This document shows positions 40,103 to 51,800 of a stretch of DNA of 64,000 nt, piece by piece. The DNA is taken from positions 918,501 to 982,500 of the forward strand of contig JAVTLE010000005.1 of NCBI GenBank assembly GCA_033439295.1. Reading direction: 5' to 3'. The position numbers and the translations under genes were made by a program. The notes beneath the pieces are model-generated. The model made no database searches. It had not been told where the DNA came from and was given only the letters and a program-made list of their open reading frames with translations. This stretch comes from Deuterostichococcus epilithicus. Taxonomy: Eukaryota; Chlorophyta; Trebouxiophyceae; Prasiolales; Stichococcaceae. Numbering within the stretch: the stretch's first letter is position 1; each line of letters begins with the position of its first letter.

Positions 40103-43100
40103 ATGGCCAGCCACTGCTTGCCTGGCGGCTTTCCGTTTGCAAGCCTGCATCAATGCCGCCGACTGCAGCTCAGTCGAGGCGCTGCTTGGGTGCTGCCTGC
40201 GAGGCACACACCCTCCACGGGGCAGCGTGCATGTCGCGCCAGAGCCAGCGGCGAGGAGCCCGACTGGGACGCCGAGATGCAGATGTTCAGGGAGCGCACC
40301 ATGCGCCCGAACCAGCTAGAGACGCTCCGCAAGGCGGAGGAGCAGGACATCGATGTGGGGGAGGTGCGCCGGCGGCGCGGCCTTGCGCACGCTGCGCCAC
40401 TGTTGCAACTTGTTTCGCAAATTCCAATCATCGCCAGTGGTCTCGGGTCGCAGGTGCTGTTTGTAGGCGAGGGCCTGGCGATCATCGACGGCTTGAATAA
40501 CGATGCGCCAATCGGGACCACCCTGTCATTCGTCAGCGGCGCCACTGGGTGAGCCATCGCGCATGGTCATGCACACGTTTCCCGAAAGCCTGCACAGTGC
40601 ATGCGGCATACATCAACGCGAACGTGACGGCGCATTCACCCGGACATGCGATGTGGCAGGGCGCTGATGTGGCGGCGCAGCGACAACATCTGCTTTGCGC
40701 TGCTGCTGGGCGGCGGCAGCGGCGTCACGGTCGGCGAGCGGGTGGAGTGCAAAGTGAAGGGCATCCTGCAGGTGCCACATGCATACGACACTTATTTGCA
40801 CCCACACATATGCATGGCCCTGGAACCATCGATTGCATGACCCTGGACGTTGGCACCTAGCATCGGTTGTGCAGATTGCCAAGGTACCGCAACACGTTTC
40901 ACTTCCGGTTCAGGTCGTCGATGCATCGTCGGGGCCCGCGACGCAGCGAGACTATGAGCAAGCCTCAGTGCCGGCGGGCGACGCGCTGCTTGGCCAGGTG
41001 ACATGCGCTCATGCCCTGGAGCCGCGGAGCATGCACCGGAATATCATTGAGATCTGCAACGGCACATCCTCAGTGGCATACGAATAAGCCCCACGGTCTG
41101 CCATCCCAACAGGTTGTGGACTGGCTGGGGCGGCGGCAGGGGGAGTCCCAGCCGATTGGCGGCGAAGTGCGCATTCCGCTGTTCAACGAGCAGCTGGACA
41201 TGGACGCACGCGAGCAGATTGCAGAGGCGCTGACCACCGGCGTTCGGGTGAGCATCCGGTCGTGCGCCTCAGATGCGTGCTGTGGATCGCGCGGCAGGCC
41301 TGCGCCGTACCGGCAGTGTCGCTCGAGCAGCTCGTCGAGCCCCAGTTTTCAGCAGTATGTAGGTGCGCCTATGCTCGCGTGCACTCAGGAGAGCAGGGGG
41401 TGCGGGGGCTCCAGAGCCAGAAGGGCCCAGCAGGCCTGCAGGTGGGGGCATCAGTCCCTGCTCCCGAAACCCTGGTCAGCCCTTCCAGCCCAGTGCCGCC
41501 GCTGCACGGCAGGCGCTGGACATTCTGACGCCGCTGGGGCGGGGGCAGGCGCAGCTGGTGACCGGACCGCCGGGTGCCGGTAAGACGCTCGCGGCGGTGG
41601 ACGCCGTGCTCGGGCAGGCCGCCTCGGGGGTGCGGTGCGTGTACGCCTCGGTGGCGCAGAGCGGCGCGCGGCAGGCGGCGGCGACGGCGGCGCTGCGCGA
41701 CGGCGGCGCGATGGCCTACACCACTGTCGTCGCAGCGCCAGAGGGTGCGGCGGTGCCTCGCATCCCCGTTGAGGGTTCAGGGCTCCCTGAAGTGGGAGGC
41801 GTTTGCTGGCCGGGGCAGAACAGCCTGGCGGCTGCATCGCTGAGCGTCGCCAGCGCTTGCCCTGCGGCACCAGGGGGAGGTCGCCGCGCAGCTGCAGAGG
41901 AACTCTCCGCTGGCAATCCGAGCACTGACCCATGACGGAGCGGTCGTCTTGCCCACTGTCAGGCCCATCTGCAGGGGGGAGGGGGGAGGGGGGGGACAGG
42001 TCGTGTCAGCCTCCGNGACAGCCTTGGACTCACGATCCAGAAGGGCTCGGAGTGAGAGCTTGTCTAACAGTCAACCCTTTGGCGCCTGCGCGCAGGCGCA
42101 TCGTTGGGGGAGCAGTATGGCACGCTGTGCGCCGCGGTGTCCATCGCCGAGCGGCTGCGGGATGCCGGCAGCCACACACTCGTAGTGCTGGACGATGCCT
42201 CCTGCATGGTGCGCCGTGCGCCGTGCGCCGCGTGTTGGCAGTGCTGTGTCTCTGTAGAATAGCCGTTGGCGGAGCGTCGGTCGAGTGGTCGGATATGCGG
42301 AGCTTGCCAGGTGTTGCCCGTCTTGCCTTTGTGTGCGCTGCTGTGACGGGGATCTCCAGGCTGGTGCACTCGTGTGCCTCGGCTCATCCAGCGCCGGCGC
42401 TGCAGCTTGCATGCTTCAAGCACGATGCCTGTATGGCCCAGCACTGGGCATGCGGCCCCATAGGCACAGAAGCACCGCATCCGCCTGTGGAGCGGACAGC
42501 AATGTGGAACCGGACCGTGGCAGCCGGCGATGTGAGGCCCTGAGGCGCTGACTTCAGCGTGAAAACTTGTGCGGCGAACGCGGGCACCTGGAGTACATGG
42601 TGTGTTGCCGCACCCAGACGGCGATGTGGGACCGCATCACGGCGGCGCTCGCGCAGCTGGGCCCGGCGGCGCTGGCGCTGCAGGAGGGGCAGGAGGATGT
42701 GGACGTGGGGGCGATCTCGGAAGAGGCGCTTGTTGAGTATGAAGGGATGCTCATCTCCGCCGCGGCGGCGCAGCGGCGCAGGTGGGCGGCAATCCTAAAA
42801 CAAAACAGAAGTGCTGCGCCTCTCGACCATGCTGGCGCTCTTGCCGTGGGCGTCAGGCTCGTTTGAGGGTCCTCATTGCGGCAGAGACAGGTCAATGCAC
42901 GCCCTGCTGCGGCACCATGAACACGCTGCCACCTTGCCGCGTCTGTGTGTCAAAGCAGGCTGTGCAGCTGCGGCTTCAGGTCTGAATGCGGGTCGCTTGC
43001 TGCTGCAGGTTCTTCTCCTCGCTGGTGCAGCGTGCTGCAAAGGTGCACAGGCGGCGTGGTGGCGGCAGCCTCACACTGCTGATGGTGCTTCCAGGGTGGG

Positions 43101-44908
43101 TGTCCTTTCTCCTCCTCTCCTGCTCAGCCGTCCCTTCACGCGTCCGCTGCTGCCACATCCACCGCACAATGTCAAGTGGTGCCAGGCCATTCTGCCTGGG
43201 TGTGATACACGTCTGGCATCCAGTGCCGCACAGCAGGGGTTCCGCGGCCCGCCGCATGTGGCTGCACGTCAGCCAGCAGCCCGTGCTGTGCTCGCGCAGG
43301 CAGCCGGCGTCGGGGGCGGCGCCGCGGCCGCGGGCGCCCACCGCCGGCTACAAGCACCTGTCGCCGGAGCAGCAGACCAAGCTGGAAGCAGCACTGGCTG
43401 GCAGCGCCGGCGCGCAGCAGACGGATGCCGAGGCGGCCGAGTGCATCCGTACAGAGGTGCGGCAGGGCGGCAGAGTATGTGTGTGCGCCCTTTTGCTGGA
43501 GCCGTCAGGAGACCGCTGCGACAAGGCAGTGTGGAGGTCTGCGCAGTGGCACTCTGCCGGCTGCTCACGTCCACGCGACATGCTGCCACCACTGACACAG
43601 CCGCGTCGCTGGACCGGTGTGCTGTTGCGCAGCAGGGCAGCGTCGCTGCATGTAGAGAGTTTACGATCCGTTCGTTGTCCGGCGGAGCTGCGACCCTCAG
43701 AGCTCATCACGAATCCTGCTCTGTCTACGTCGCCCCGCAGGTCGTGGAGGAGTTCATGTCGCTTGCGGACGGGCAGACGGTGCTGCGCGGCGGCGGCGGC
43801 GGCAGCGGCGAGGCAGGCATCTCTGTGGACGCTGCACTCAGCGTGTCGCGCATCGGCTCGCGTGCGTTCCCGCCGGCACTGGAGGTCCTCGCCCCCCAGA
43901 TCAGGTGCCCCGCCCGGTTTGTTTCCACCATGCCTCGTGCGTGCTCCTCCAGCCGTGAGGTGCAGGGGTGGAGGCGAAGCTGAACCCGGTGATGGCGGCC
44001 GGCGACTGGCTGCGCCACGCCGCCCGCTTGATGCGAAGGACTGCAGTGTAGCCTCAGTGCCGGCACACCGACCCACATGCGGCGCCGCAGGTTCGAGCTG
44101 GCGCAGGCCGCGGACGTGGACCGCTTTGGGGCGCACACCAAGGCGGCAGACAACAACCGCGCTGCGCTGCAGCGGGCGGCAGTCGTGCAGGCGGCCCTGG
44201 AGCAGCCGCCGCGGCGGCCGGCCAGCCTTGTGGACGAGGTGAGGCTGATGGGTCGGCCCACGTGGGTCAGCATGGCTGTGCAGCGCCAGGGGACACTAAC
44301 TTCGACTCAGTACTTGCAACGATTTAACAGTTCAACTTAGAACTTAGTATCCCCTGGCAGCGCTATTGAGTGCCAGCAGGGACGCTCGATCTGGCTCTGG
44401 GTTCTCGGATTGACATGTCGTGAGCGGGGGGAGGACGATGGTTCGCAGCTTGCAGGGCAGACTCTGCAGCGAAGAGTGGGACCAACTTTGGCATTTGGCA
44501 GCGCTGTCTGCAGGTGCTGGCCAGCACCTGCAGAACAGGGCAGCTGCATGTGCCGTGCAGCTTGCTGCCCAGGGCTCTCGCTTCGATGTTCACAAACAGG
44601 CAGAGGCTGTGAGACTTCTGGCGAGCCTGAGGTGAGTGGCTGTCTTCTGCAATGGATGGTGTTGAGCGTTGACATCTGTCGGTTTCATGGGATTCCCACA
44701 GGTCGTGGAGCTGGTGGGTCTGACTGGCGGCTTCCTTGACGGCGTGGCACCAGAGTCTGTGCGGGCGGTGCTGGACGAGGCGACGGCGTCGCTGCGGCGG
44801 GAGGCGCCGCAGCTGCTGGACGACATTGCGAGCACGGGGCGGCTGTCGGAGGAGCAGAAAGTGGAAGTAGCAGACTCCTTCAAGCAGCTGGCGGCGGCAG
44901 CGCGGTGA
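40103..44908 (+). CDS. Diverged ATP synthase F1 alpha-like protein with plastid transit peptide
   Basis: Thirteen exons (40103-40363, 40454-40548, 40660-40771, 40914-40997, 41113-41247, 41513-41744, 42096-42208, 42618-42781, 43008-43095, 43300-43455, 43741-43904, 44091-44238, 44702-44908) sum to 1959 nt, 652 aa, against about 505 for normal F1 alpha. After a transit peptide (MASHCLPGGFPFASLHQCRR) come the alpha beta-barrel (VGEGLAIIDGLNNDAP), LDILTPLGRGQAQLVTG, and Walker A GPPGAGKT in place of the usual GDRQTGKT. Next are Walker B LVVLDDASC, SLVQRAAKVHRRRGGGSLT, the arginine-finger segment ALSVSRIGSRA, and the C-terminal helical bundle ending LLDDIASTGRLSEEQKVE. Two insertions, after Walker B and before the VSR segment, explain the extra length. 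It is far too diverged to be the conserved mitochondrial ATP1. Its function is unknown; nucleotide binding is likely. Confidence 0.85.
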
Positions 44909-45506
44909 CGGCGCCCGCCATGGGCGTGCCAGAGTTCACATGGGCGGAGGCGGCGACAGGCGTCTTGTGAGCGGTCTGCAGCCACTGCACGGCAGGGTGC
45001 AGGCGTGCAGTCTGTGCTGTGAATGTGAAGTGTATAGCTGGCATGCGCACGAGAAGCAGCCATCAGGCATCATGCTCGGCAGACATAATGCCAAAACCCC
45101 TCGCCTGCGAGCTTGCCTGGAGTTATAAACCACAGAGGTAGATTGCTCACTGCAACACTTCTTGTCGCATGATCTCAGTCTCAGTTCATCGTCGATCAGT
45201 GTGTGCGCCGATCAGTGTGTGCGCGGGAGGGGTAGCAACAAGAGTTGACACACATGTTGTACGGCTCTGTCTCAGACCTGACTGTGCTGGCCAGGTCAAT
45301 TTCATCGCTATAAAGAGCCGGTAAAACTAGTTATCAGGAAAGGCAACGCCAACGAAAACTGATGTGCATTAGGGCTGGTAGTGCCCGCTGCAAGAGCTTG
45401 TAGTTGCAGGTATGCTTGCCTTCAAACACTTCGCATCACTAAGCCCTGCCTCTGAAATTATAGCTGTTGTGCTATCCTAGATCATGCCAACCCAGGGCAA
45501 AACCGA
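44909..45506. other. Convergent intergenic region (F1-alpha-like / GT29)
   Basis: No coding exon was seen in this 598-bp gap. A perfect 16-bp tandem duplication lies at 45193-45224. Confidence 0.5.
45193..45224 (+). repeat. Perfect 16-bp tandem duplication
   Basis: CGATCAGTGTGTGCGC occurs twice end to end in the intergenic gap. Confidence 0.9.
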
Positions 45507-48500
45507 TCACAAGTCGACATGCTTCTCCGGTTCTCTGAACAGCAGCTGCTCCGTCGTCAGCTCTCCCTGGGAGCTGGCCTGCAGGCGCAACACTCCTTGA
45601 CGTAAACGCCGGCAGAGAGATAGATGAGATGCATAAAGTAAATCTTCTCGCGCCAATATGCCGCTGGAGCAACCTTTGGCAACATGCGGTGGAACCCCCC
45701 AATCGCGTGCGCCAGCCGGGGCGTGCCGGCCGCGCCAGACGCAGCTCGGGTTCAATATTCACGACTTTTCAAATGAGCCAACTTGATGTGCGAACATCAA
45801 ACCGTCCTCGACAAGCAAACAGCAGATGGCCTCACCTGCACAGGGCTGCAAGGCACGGTGACATTGGCGGCCTGCAGGTCGGCCTCGGCGTCGCCCGCCG
45901 CCTCGGCCACAACCGCGCCGGCCGCCACGACGTTGCAAGTGCCGCAGAAGCGCAGCCCTTTGCACGCTGTCTCGTGGATCTCCAGCCGCCCCAGGTCTGC
46001 CTGGGCACAGGAAAAGGAAGTTTGACACGGAACTGTGTGGACGAGAAAGTTTCTGGCAGGGTCACCAAGAGATAGAGAGATACACACCACGCAGGGCCAG
46101 GGCGCAGCCTGCGAGGAGGTTGCACTGTGCTTGCGAGCAGCCGCTGCACTTGAGGCAGGGGAAATTGCCACGCGGGCCAACGGCAAACGCTCAACCAGAC
46201 ATGCAGGGTCGCAATAAGGCCTGCGAGAGCACTCCGGCAGCGTTTCACGTGGATGAAGTCCTTCGAGTTGTCGAGACGGCGCTCGTCAGCAGGCGCAACC
46301 TGCCCTCAGCAGGCTACCCGGATGCCTGTGCCTGCGCAATTGCGGCTGCCAGGGCAGCAAAGCCGTGTGGCCAAGCCTCGGGCGCAGCGCAAGGCTTACC
46401 ATGGTGCGGATAAAGCGCTCCTCGGCGGCGATGGCGTGGCTCTTCCAGTGCCGCCGCGACCAGTTGAAGCCGTACAGGTGCAGGCTGGCGGCCGCCGGCT
46501 TGCAGTCCAGCGCCAGCATCAGCCCTGGGCGGCCATAAAGGCTAAGCTCCTGGTGAAACGCTTATCTTGCCGCCTCAGCCGCGCTGACAGCGACTCGGCA
46601 TTTACAACCACCGTCACCTGCACCACGCTGGAGTTTCCCAAGGAAGACGGAGTGCTCAGGAAAGTTGCAGATTATGGTGCCTGTATTGGTGCCTGGGCGG
46701 CAATTCACGCAGCAGCGTGCGGAGGCGGCAGCGCGCAGGCGCAGCTGCTGCCAGCAGTCGCGGATGTGTTCGCTTCATGCGACATCAGCGGGACGAACGG
46801 CTGCCGTGCTCGCTGCATGCCGGGCTCCAGAAGAACACGTCTCAATCCAAACCCCAACGTCCAAACTCACCGATCCAGCCCGTTGAGGGGCTGCCCAGTG
46901 GCGCAACGTATGCCTGGTACAGGTTCTTCCAGGGCGCAAAGGGGATGCCCTGCCACGTCAGCTGCTGCGCGATCTGCGGGAACGCTGCGGCCGCCGCCGT
47001 GACGGTGTACGGGTTGAACCACCATGCGGATCCTGCGCAGTTTCAGAGCTGTTGTTTGGTGGCCAGCACATGCTTTGACGACCACGCCATTGGTTTGGGG
47101 AGGGGGGAGCAGCAACCCACATGCTGTCAGGGCGCTTGAGCGCCCGGCTAGCACACCACGGTCTGTTGGAGTATTTGCAGCAAGTGAACTGCATCAGTGA
47201 AGTGCAGCAGCCATGAGTTGCAGTGCCGGTCCGGGGTTTGGCATGTGTCAGAAGCAAGGCGGCAGGCTCCACTGCAGCAGAGCCGCATTCCGTAAATCGC
47301 CTGGGCCCCCTTCCCTTGTGGCTTGCACGAGACACTGGAGTACTGGAGCACGACCTCAGGCGGGTGAGGCACTTGTGCGCGCTGCGAGTGAGGGAGGCGC
47401 ACCGCCAAACATCCACAGCACGGGCGCGAAGCCCAGCACCTCGCCTGTCTGGCAGTGCGCCAGCTCCCCGAGACCGTGCCACCTCAGCTTGGCGTCCTCG
47501 GCCGCATGCCGCAGCAGCCACACGTCCACACGCTCGCCGCAGAACCTGCGGCGGATCGAGGCGAGGAGTCACTGGTGACTGCTCTGATTTGCGGCGTCTG
47601 GTGATGTCGGCGTCTTCTGCTGAGCAACGTGTGGCGAGCACGCAGTCAACGGCAGCTGCATCGGCTCGCCGCCCATGCATTCCAGCACATCTGCTTGTGG
47701 AGGCAGCCATGCCGTGCGTCGAGCGTCGGAGCCTGCCGCCCCATTGGCTTATGTAGTTGGGATCGTCCCGGTGCTGTCCCTTGACCGCTGCAGACTGCTG
47801 CACGACAGGCAGTGGCCCGCCCGTTTCCACCGAAAAAAACCCCCTCACCTGTTGTTCATCTTGTTGAAGCGGACGACCAGGTCCGACGCCGCGACCTCCA
47901 GCCGCTGCGCCTCCGTCAGCGGGCCGTTGCCCACCAGGGCGATGCGGGCCGTCGGCCGCATGTAGAAGGCGCCACATGTGCGGTGCCGCTTGAGCGCGGC
48001 GCGCCCCTCCGCCGGCAGCGGCCGCATGAGCTGCGGCTCGGCCGCGCTGCTCTTGTTCAGCAGCGCGTACGCCTGCTCCACGCTAATCGCGTCCTGCGTC
48101 GTGACCGCGGATGCGGACTGCGCCCGCTGCGAGGCTGCCGCCGAGGCTGCCGCCGCTGAGGCGTCCGCGACCTGCGCAGCCACTGCCGAAGCTTCTCGGG
48201 CCGCGGTGTCCTGCTGCTGGGCTTCCCGCTCGGCGGCCCGCGCTGCGGCCTTCTTCCGCTGGGATGCTTCCTGTAGGCGGACGGCGGCCTCGATGGCCGC
48301 CGAGTCTTCCAGGGTCTGCCCCAGCAGCGCCCGTGTCTGTGCAGGATCGTCATCCCATTCGGCTTGCCCTACGCTGTCCGGCGACCTGCCAGCCAGCTGA
48401 TAGAGCGACGGAAGCGTTCCTGATCGCTGCTGCCTCATGTCGGAGCAAGCCGGACGTGCGGTGCACAGCAGAAGAAACAGTAGTGAGATCCCTGAAAAGT

Positions 48501-48516
48501 TGCATGCTGTGCGCAT
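45507..48516 (-). CDS. GT29 sialyltransferase-like glycosyltransferase, Golgi type II membrane protein
   Basis: Six exons (48516-47849, 47545-47403, 47032-46871, 46524-46400, 46000-45836, 45578-45507) sum to 1335 nt, 444 aa. The start MRTACNFSGISLLFLLLC gives a signal anchor; another in-frame ATG lies 10 codons upstream. A long Ala/Gln/Glu-rich stem of helix type follows. The GT29 motifs are present: motif L as RIALVGNGPLTEAQRL with LVVRFNKMNN, motif S as GSPSTGWIGLMLALD with HLYGFNW, and the HxxxxE of motif VS in SHAIAAEERF. The family transfers sialic acid or related sugars in the Golgi; in green algae and plants the donor is not known. The last two exons add a short Cys-containing tail (HETACKGLRFCGTCN). 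An extra Cys-rich exon near 46100-46180 is possible but not supported by frame alone. Confidence 0.82.
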
Positions 48517-48896
48517 GGTGGCAGCAACGGAACGGTCGCCACACATGTCGGCAGGATCTTACATCTTATTTCAAATGCGATTCCCCTTTTTTCAAAGCGC
48601 CATGTGCAAGTTTGTGCATTTGATGCAGCATTCATCTGTACGGCCACCCAAAACCCTGTCAGCCGTTGTGAATTGCTGACCCGGTGCTGACGGTCGCATT
48701 TCGAGCCTTGTGTCTCACAGCAAGCAAGGAAAAAGGTAGCCGTCGGGCCTTGAACTGAAACCAGGAAAGAATACTTGCCGCTCTACTTTGTCTGCATGAT
48801 CTGACTTAGCGTCCACCACCGCTGGAAACTCCAAAGGCGCAGTGTTACAGGCAGGCACAACATGACCTACATGACCTAGAACGCCATCCGCCCAGC
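48517..48896. other. Intergenic region: GT29 promoter side and MCM8 3' flank
   Basis: Both genes are on the minus strand. A minus-strand TGTAA lies close to the MCM8 stop. No exon was seen. Confidence 0.45.
48845..48849 (-). terminator. Candidate TGTAA polyadenylation signal of MCM8
   Basis: TGTAA on the minus strand lies 48 nt past the MCM8 stop (48897), the closest match to a signal at the expected distance in this window. Confidence 0.5.
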
Positions 48897-51800
48897 TCAG
48901 CAGCTCTGGCCCGAGCTCCTGTTGCCGCTGCGGGCGAGCGCCTGCCGCGCGCCGACAGACTCGAACATCTGGCCGCCCTTCTTCAGCAGCTCGCCTGCGG
49001 GCATGAGCCGGATTCCATCACACCTGCAAACTTCAGCCTCGACGGCCTCGGGTCCCGACCTTTCAATTCCGGCTGCTTGGAACCGCTCTTGGAGCGTGCG
49101 CAGCGTCACGGCAATCGCAGGATTTCGCAACACCAAGCCCCTCAGCCAGAGTTGACTTGGCAGGGTGCACAGCAGATCGCGCGACAGGCGCCAGGTAGGC
49201 GCACGTTTCCCACACACCTGCTTCCCGGAGGTCGTCCAGCAGAGGCTGCACCTCCAGCTGCAGCTCGATGCGGTCGGCCAGGGTGTACAGCTGGGAGACC
49301 GTGAAGGCAGCGCTGCCCTTGGCCAGCGCCGCCCGCTCCAGGGCCGCCAGGAAGCGCCGCCCCTCCGCCTGCGGCGGCGCTGACGACATGCCCCTGTCAT
49401 GCTCGAGCTGCAAGTCAAAGCGGCGTGCGTCCGTCCCACCCGCACTCGGTCGCCTGCCCCATGGACCCGCCTCCCGCGGCGTGCGGCGCGACCGTGACCA
49501 GGGCCAGCTCGGCTCGCGACGCAAGCTGCAGGGTCGCTTACTCCTGATGCGGCGCAGAGGCGCCAAGCGCAGTTCGTGCTAAAGATGGATGGTGGAATTG
49601 CCATCCTTGCGGACGGCCCTGCAAGGCGCATCAGCGGCACCAGCGAGCGACGCCAGGCAGTCAACCTGTAGAGTTGAATCTCTGCCAGAGGCGCACCGCC
49701 TTGTTGCCGCGGGCACCGCCGGAGGCGCGGAAGTCCTGGAGGCCGCCCGCCTCCTCTAGCACCCGGTCCGTGGCGATCTCCTTCACCAGCTCGATCGCGT
49801 CCTGCGCGCACCCGCAACCGGAGCAGGATCGGGCCGGGGTAGTCCGGCATAACCTCACAGGCAGTGAAGTCTCGCCTGTGCCCCCGGGCAGCGATGTCGC
49901 ACAATGCTGCACCAAGGTGGCAAACAGGGGGGAGGTTGGGCGGACACATGCAAGACGATGGGGGCCACAAGGCGTCCGCATTCACAGAAACGGCAATATT
50001 TTCCTGCCGGCGCTTTGACGCCGCCGGCGCTGCTGGCACGCTGCACCTCGGCGTGCTCGCGGGTGACGGTGGGGCTCAGGTCCACTCGGGCACGCGCCTC
50101 CGCCAGACGCACCAAGCTCTCCAGCTGCCTCGCCTGCAGCGCAGGGGCACGCGGGAATGTCTGCGCAAGGGATACGGGGGAGGATCCGACACCCCGCGCA
50201 ACGTGACGCTGGCGCGCCGGTCGCTGCGAGCCGGTTGATGGCACACCCCCTAATATCGCCACAGCCCTGCATGAAGAGCTGGATTCGCGTGAAATGCAGC
50301 GACCTCCGGCACAGGCTCAGACAGCCGGCCCGCGCGGCACCAGGGCCTACTCTGGCCAAAATGGGCAGGCGCCAGCGTCCAGTGGCCAGCCAGGCTGTCT
50401 CCTCCAAATGCGGCGCACCGTGACGGGGGTGCCGTCCATGAGGGTCGACTGCTTGCGCAGCTTCAAGTAGTGAGCTCGCAGCAAAGCCTTGGCCTCGTCG
50501 CCCAGCCGAGGCGCGCAGTATTGCCGTGCGTACGCTATGTACCTGCGTGAACAAAACGGTTCCTCAGCGCCTTGATACCTTGGAAAGGCACGCTGCACGT
50601 GCAGAGCCCCCCCCTCCCGGGCGCCGCGCGCACCAGGGGATACCGAGCTCAACAAGTAGGACTCAGTATCTTCTGAGCGCACGGCAGCGGCAGAGCTCTC
50701 GGCAAGCTGGCTCATGGCTGCGGCCCGAGACCGCCGGACATTTGTGTTGCACAAGCTGTACAGGCCCAGCCTCGTCGGGCACAGTCTCTGGCACTCGGGC
50801 GGCAGGTCGGAAGTCCGATGCCGGAGAGGCGCCGGGCGCACTTCTGCAGCAGCTGCGTGGGGAGCGCCTCGTGGCAGTCGTCCGGCAGCAGGCGCAGGCG
50901 GTCCGCCAGCGGCGGCGCCGGCGGTGCGCTGCAGCCGCCGCTGCCGGGCGGCCCCGTCAACAGCCGCACCGGGCGGTACTCCAGCAGCCTTTGTCGCGCC
51001 TCCGCCTCCCTGCCGTCCTGGCCTGAGCAGCATATGTGCGGCCACCTTGGAGCGGAAAGCTGTGAAACGCAGTTTTGGAAAGAAGTGCATCATTGACGAT
51101 ACCCGGCTGAACCGCAAACAGCCGCTGCCAACCTCCACGCTTCCCTGCCCTGGCCCGAGGACGTCCAAGCGAAGTGACAAGACTTTGACTATAGCGAGAT
51201 TGGACTTCACAAGTCCCCTGTGCATTGCGCAGAGCCAGCGGGTGCCACTCTGCAGGCGCTCTGCATGGCAGCCACCTCAAGGGGCACCTGCCGGCGGCTG
51301 CAAGACTGTCTCGTGGTCGGTGTCAGGCACGCGGGCCTCACCCGAGTGCAGCGCTATGATGTGCTCCGAGAGGTGCCTGTCCCGCTGCTCATCGGAGGCA
51401 TCCAACAGAATGAACACCAGATCGAAGCGGCTCAGCAGCGGCTCCGACATGTTCAGGTTCTCCAGCACCGTCGCCGACCGCGTGTAGTGCCCTGCGTCGG
51501 GGAGCATCTGGCTGTGTTTGAAGTCCTCAATCTGACTTCGGCAGGTGCAACACATCCAGCACGCTGACCTGGCCTTGGAATGGCGCCTGAACAGAAAGCA
51601 TGGAGCACGGTGGCATCGCAGACCAATTGGTCTCTTCTGAGCCTGCCGTCTGATTGATGATGGAGCGCAAGCGCCCATCATGAGCGTCTACCGCGCATTC
51701 GACCGCCAGTTGCTCACCGTTCTTGGGGTTGGCGGCCGCGAGGACGGCCGTGCGCGCCGGCAGCGTCGCCACCATGCCCGCCTTGGCGACAGACACCTCG

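Noticed and set aside
44437-44635. Plus-strand frame starting MVRSLQGRLCSEEWDQLW
   Set aside because: It lies wholly inside the last intron of the F1-alpha-like gene; the flanking exons join in frame without it.
46100-46190. Cys-rich exon for the GT29 protein
   Set aside because: A splice model is possible, but the known exons join in frame without it and nothing in GT29 calls for it.
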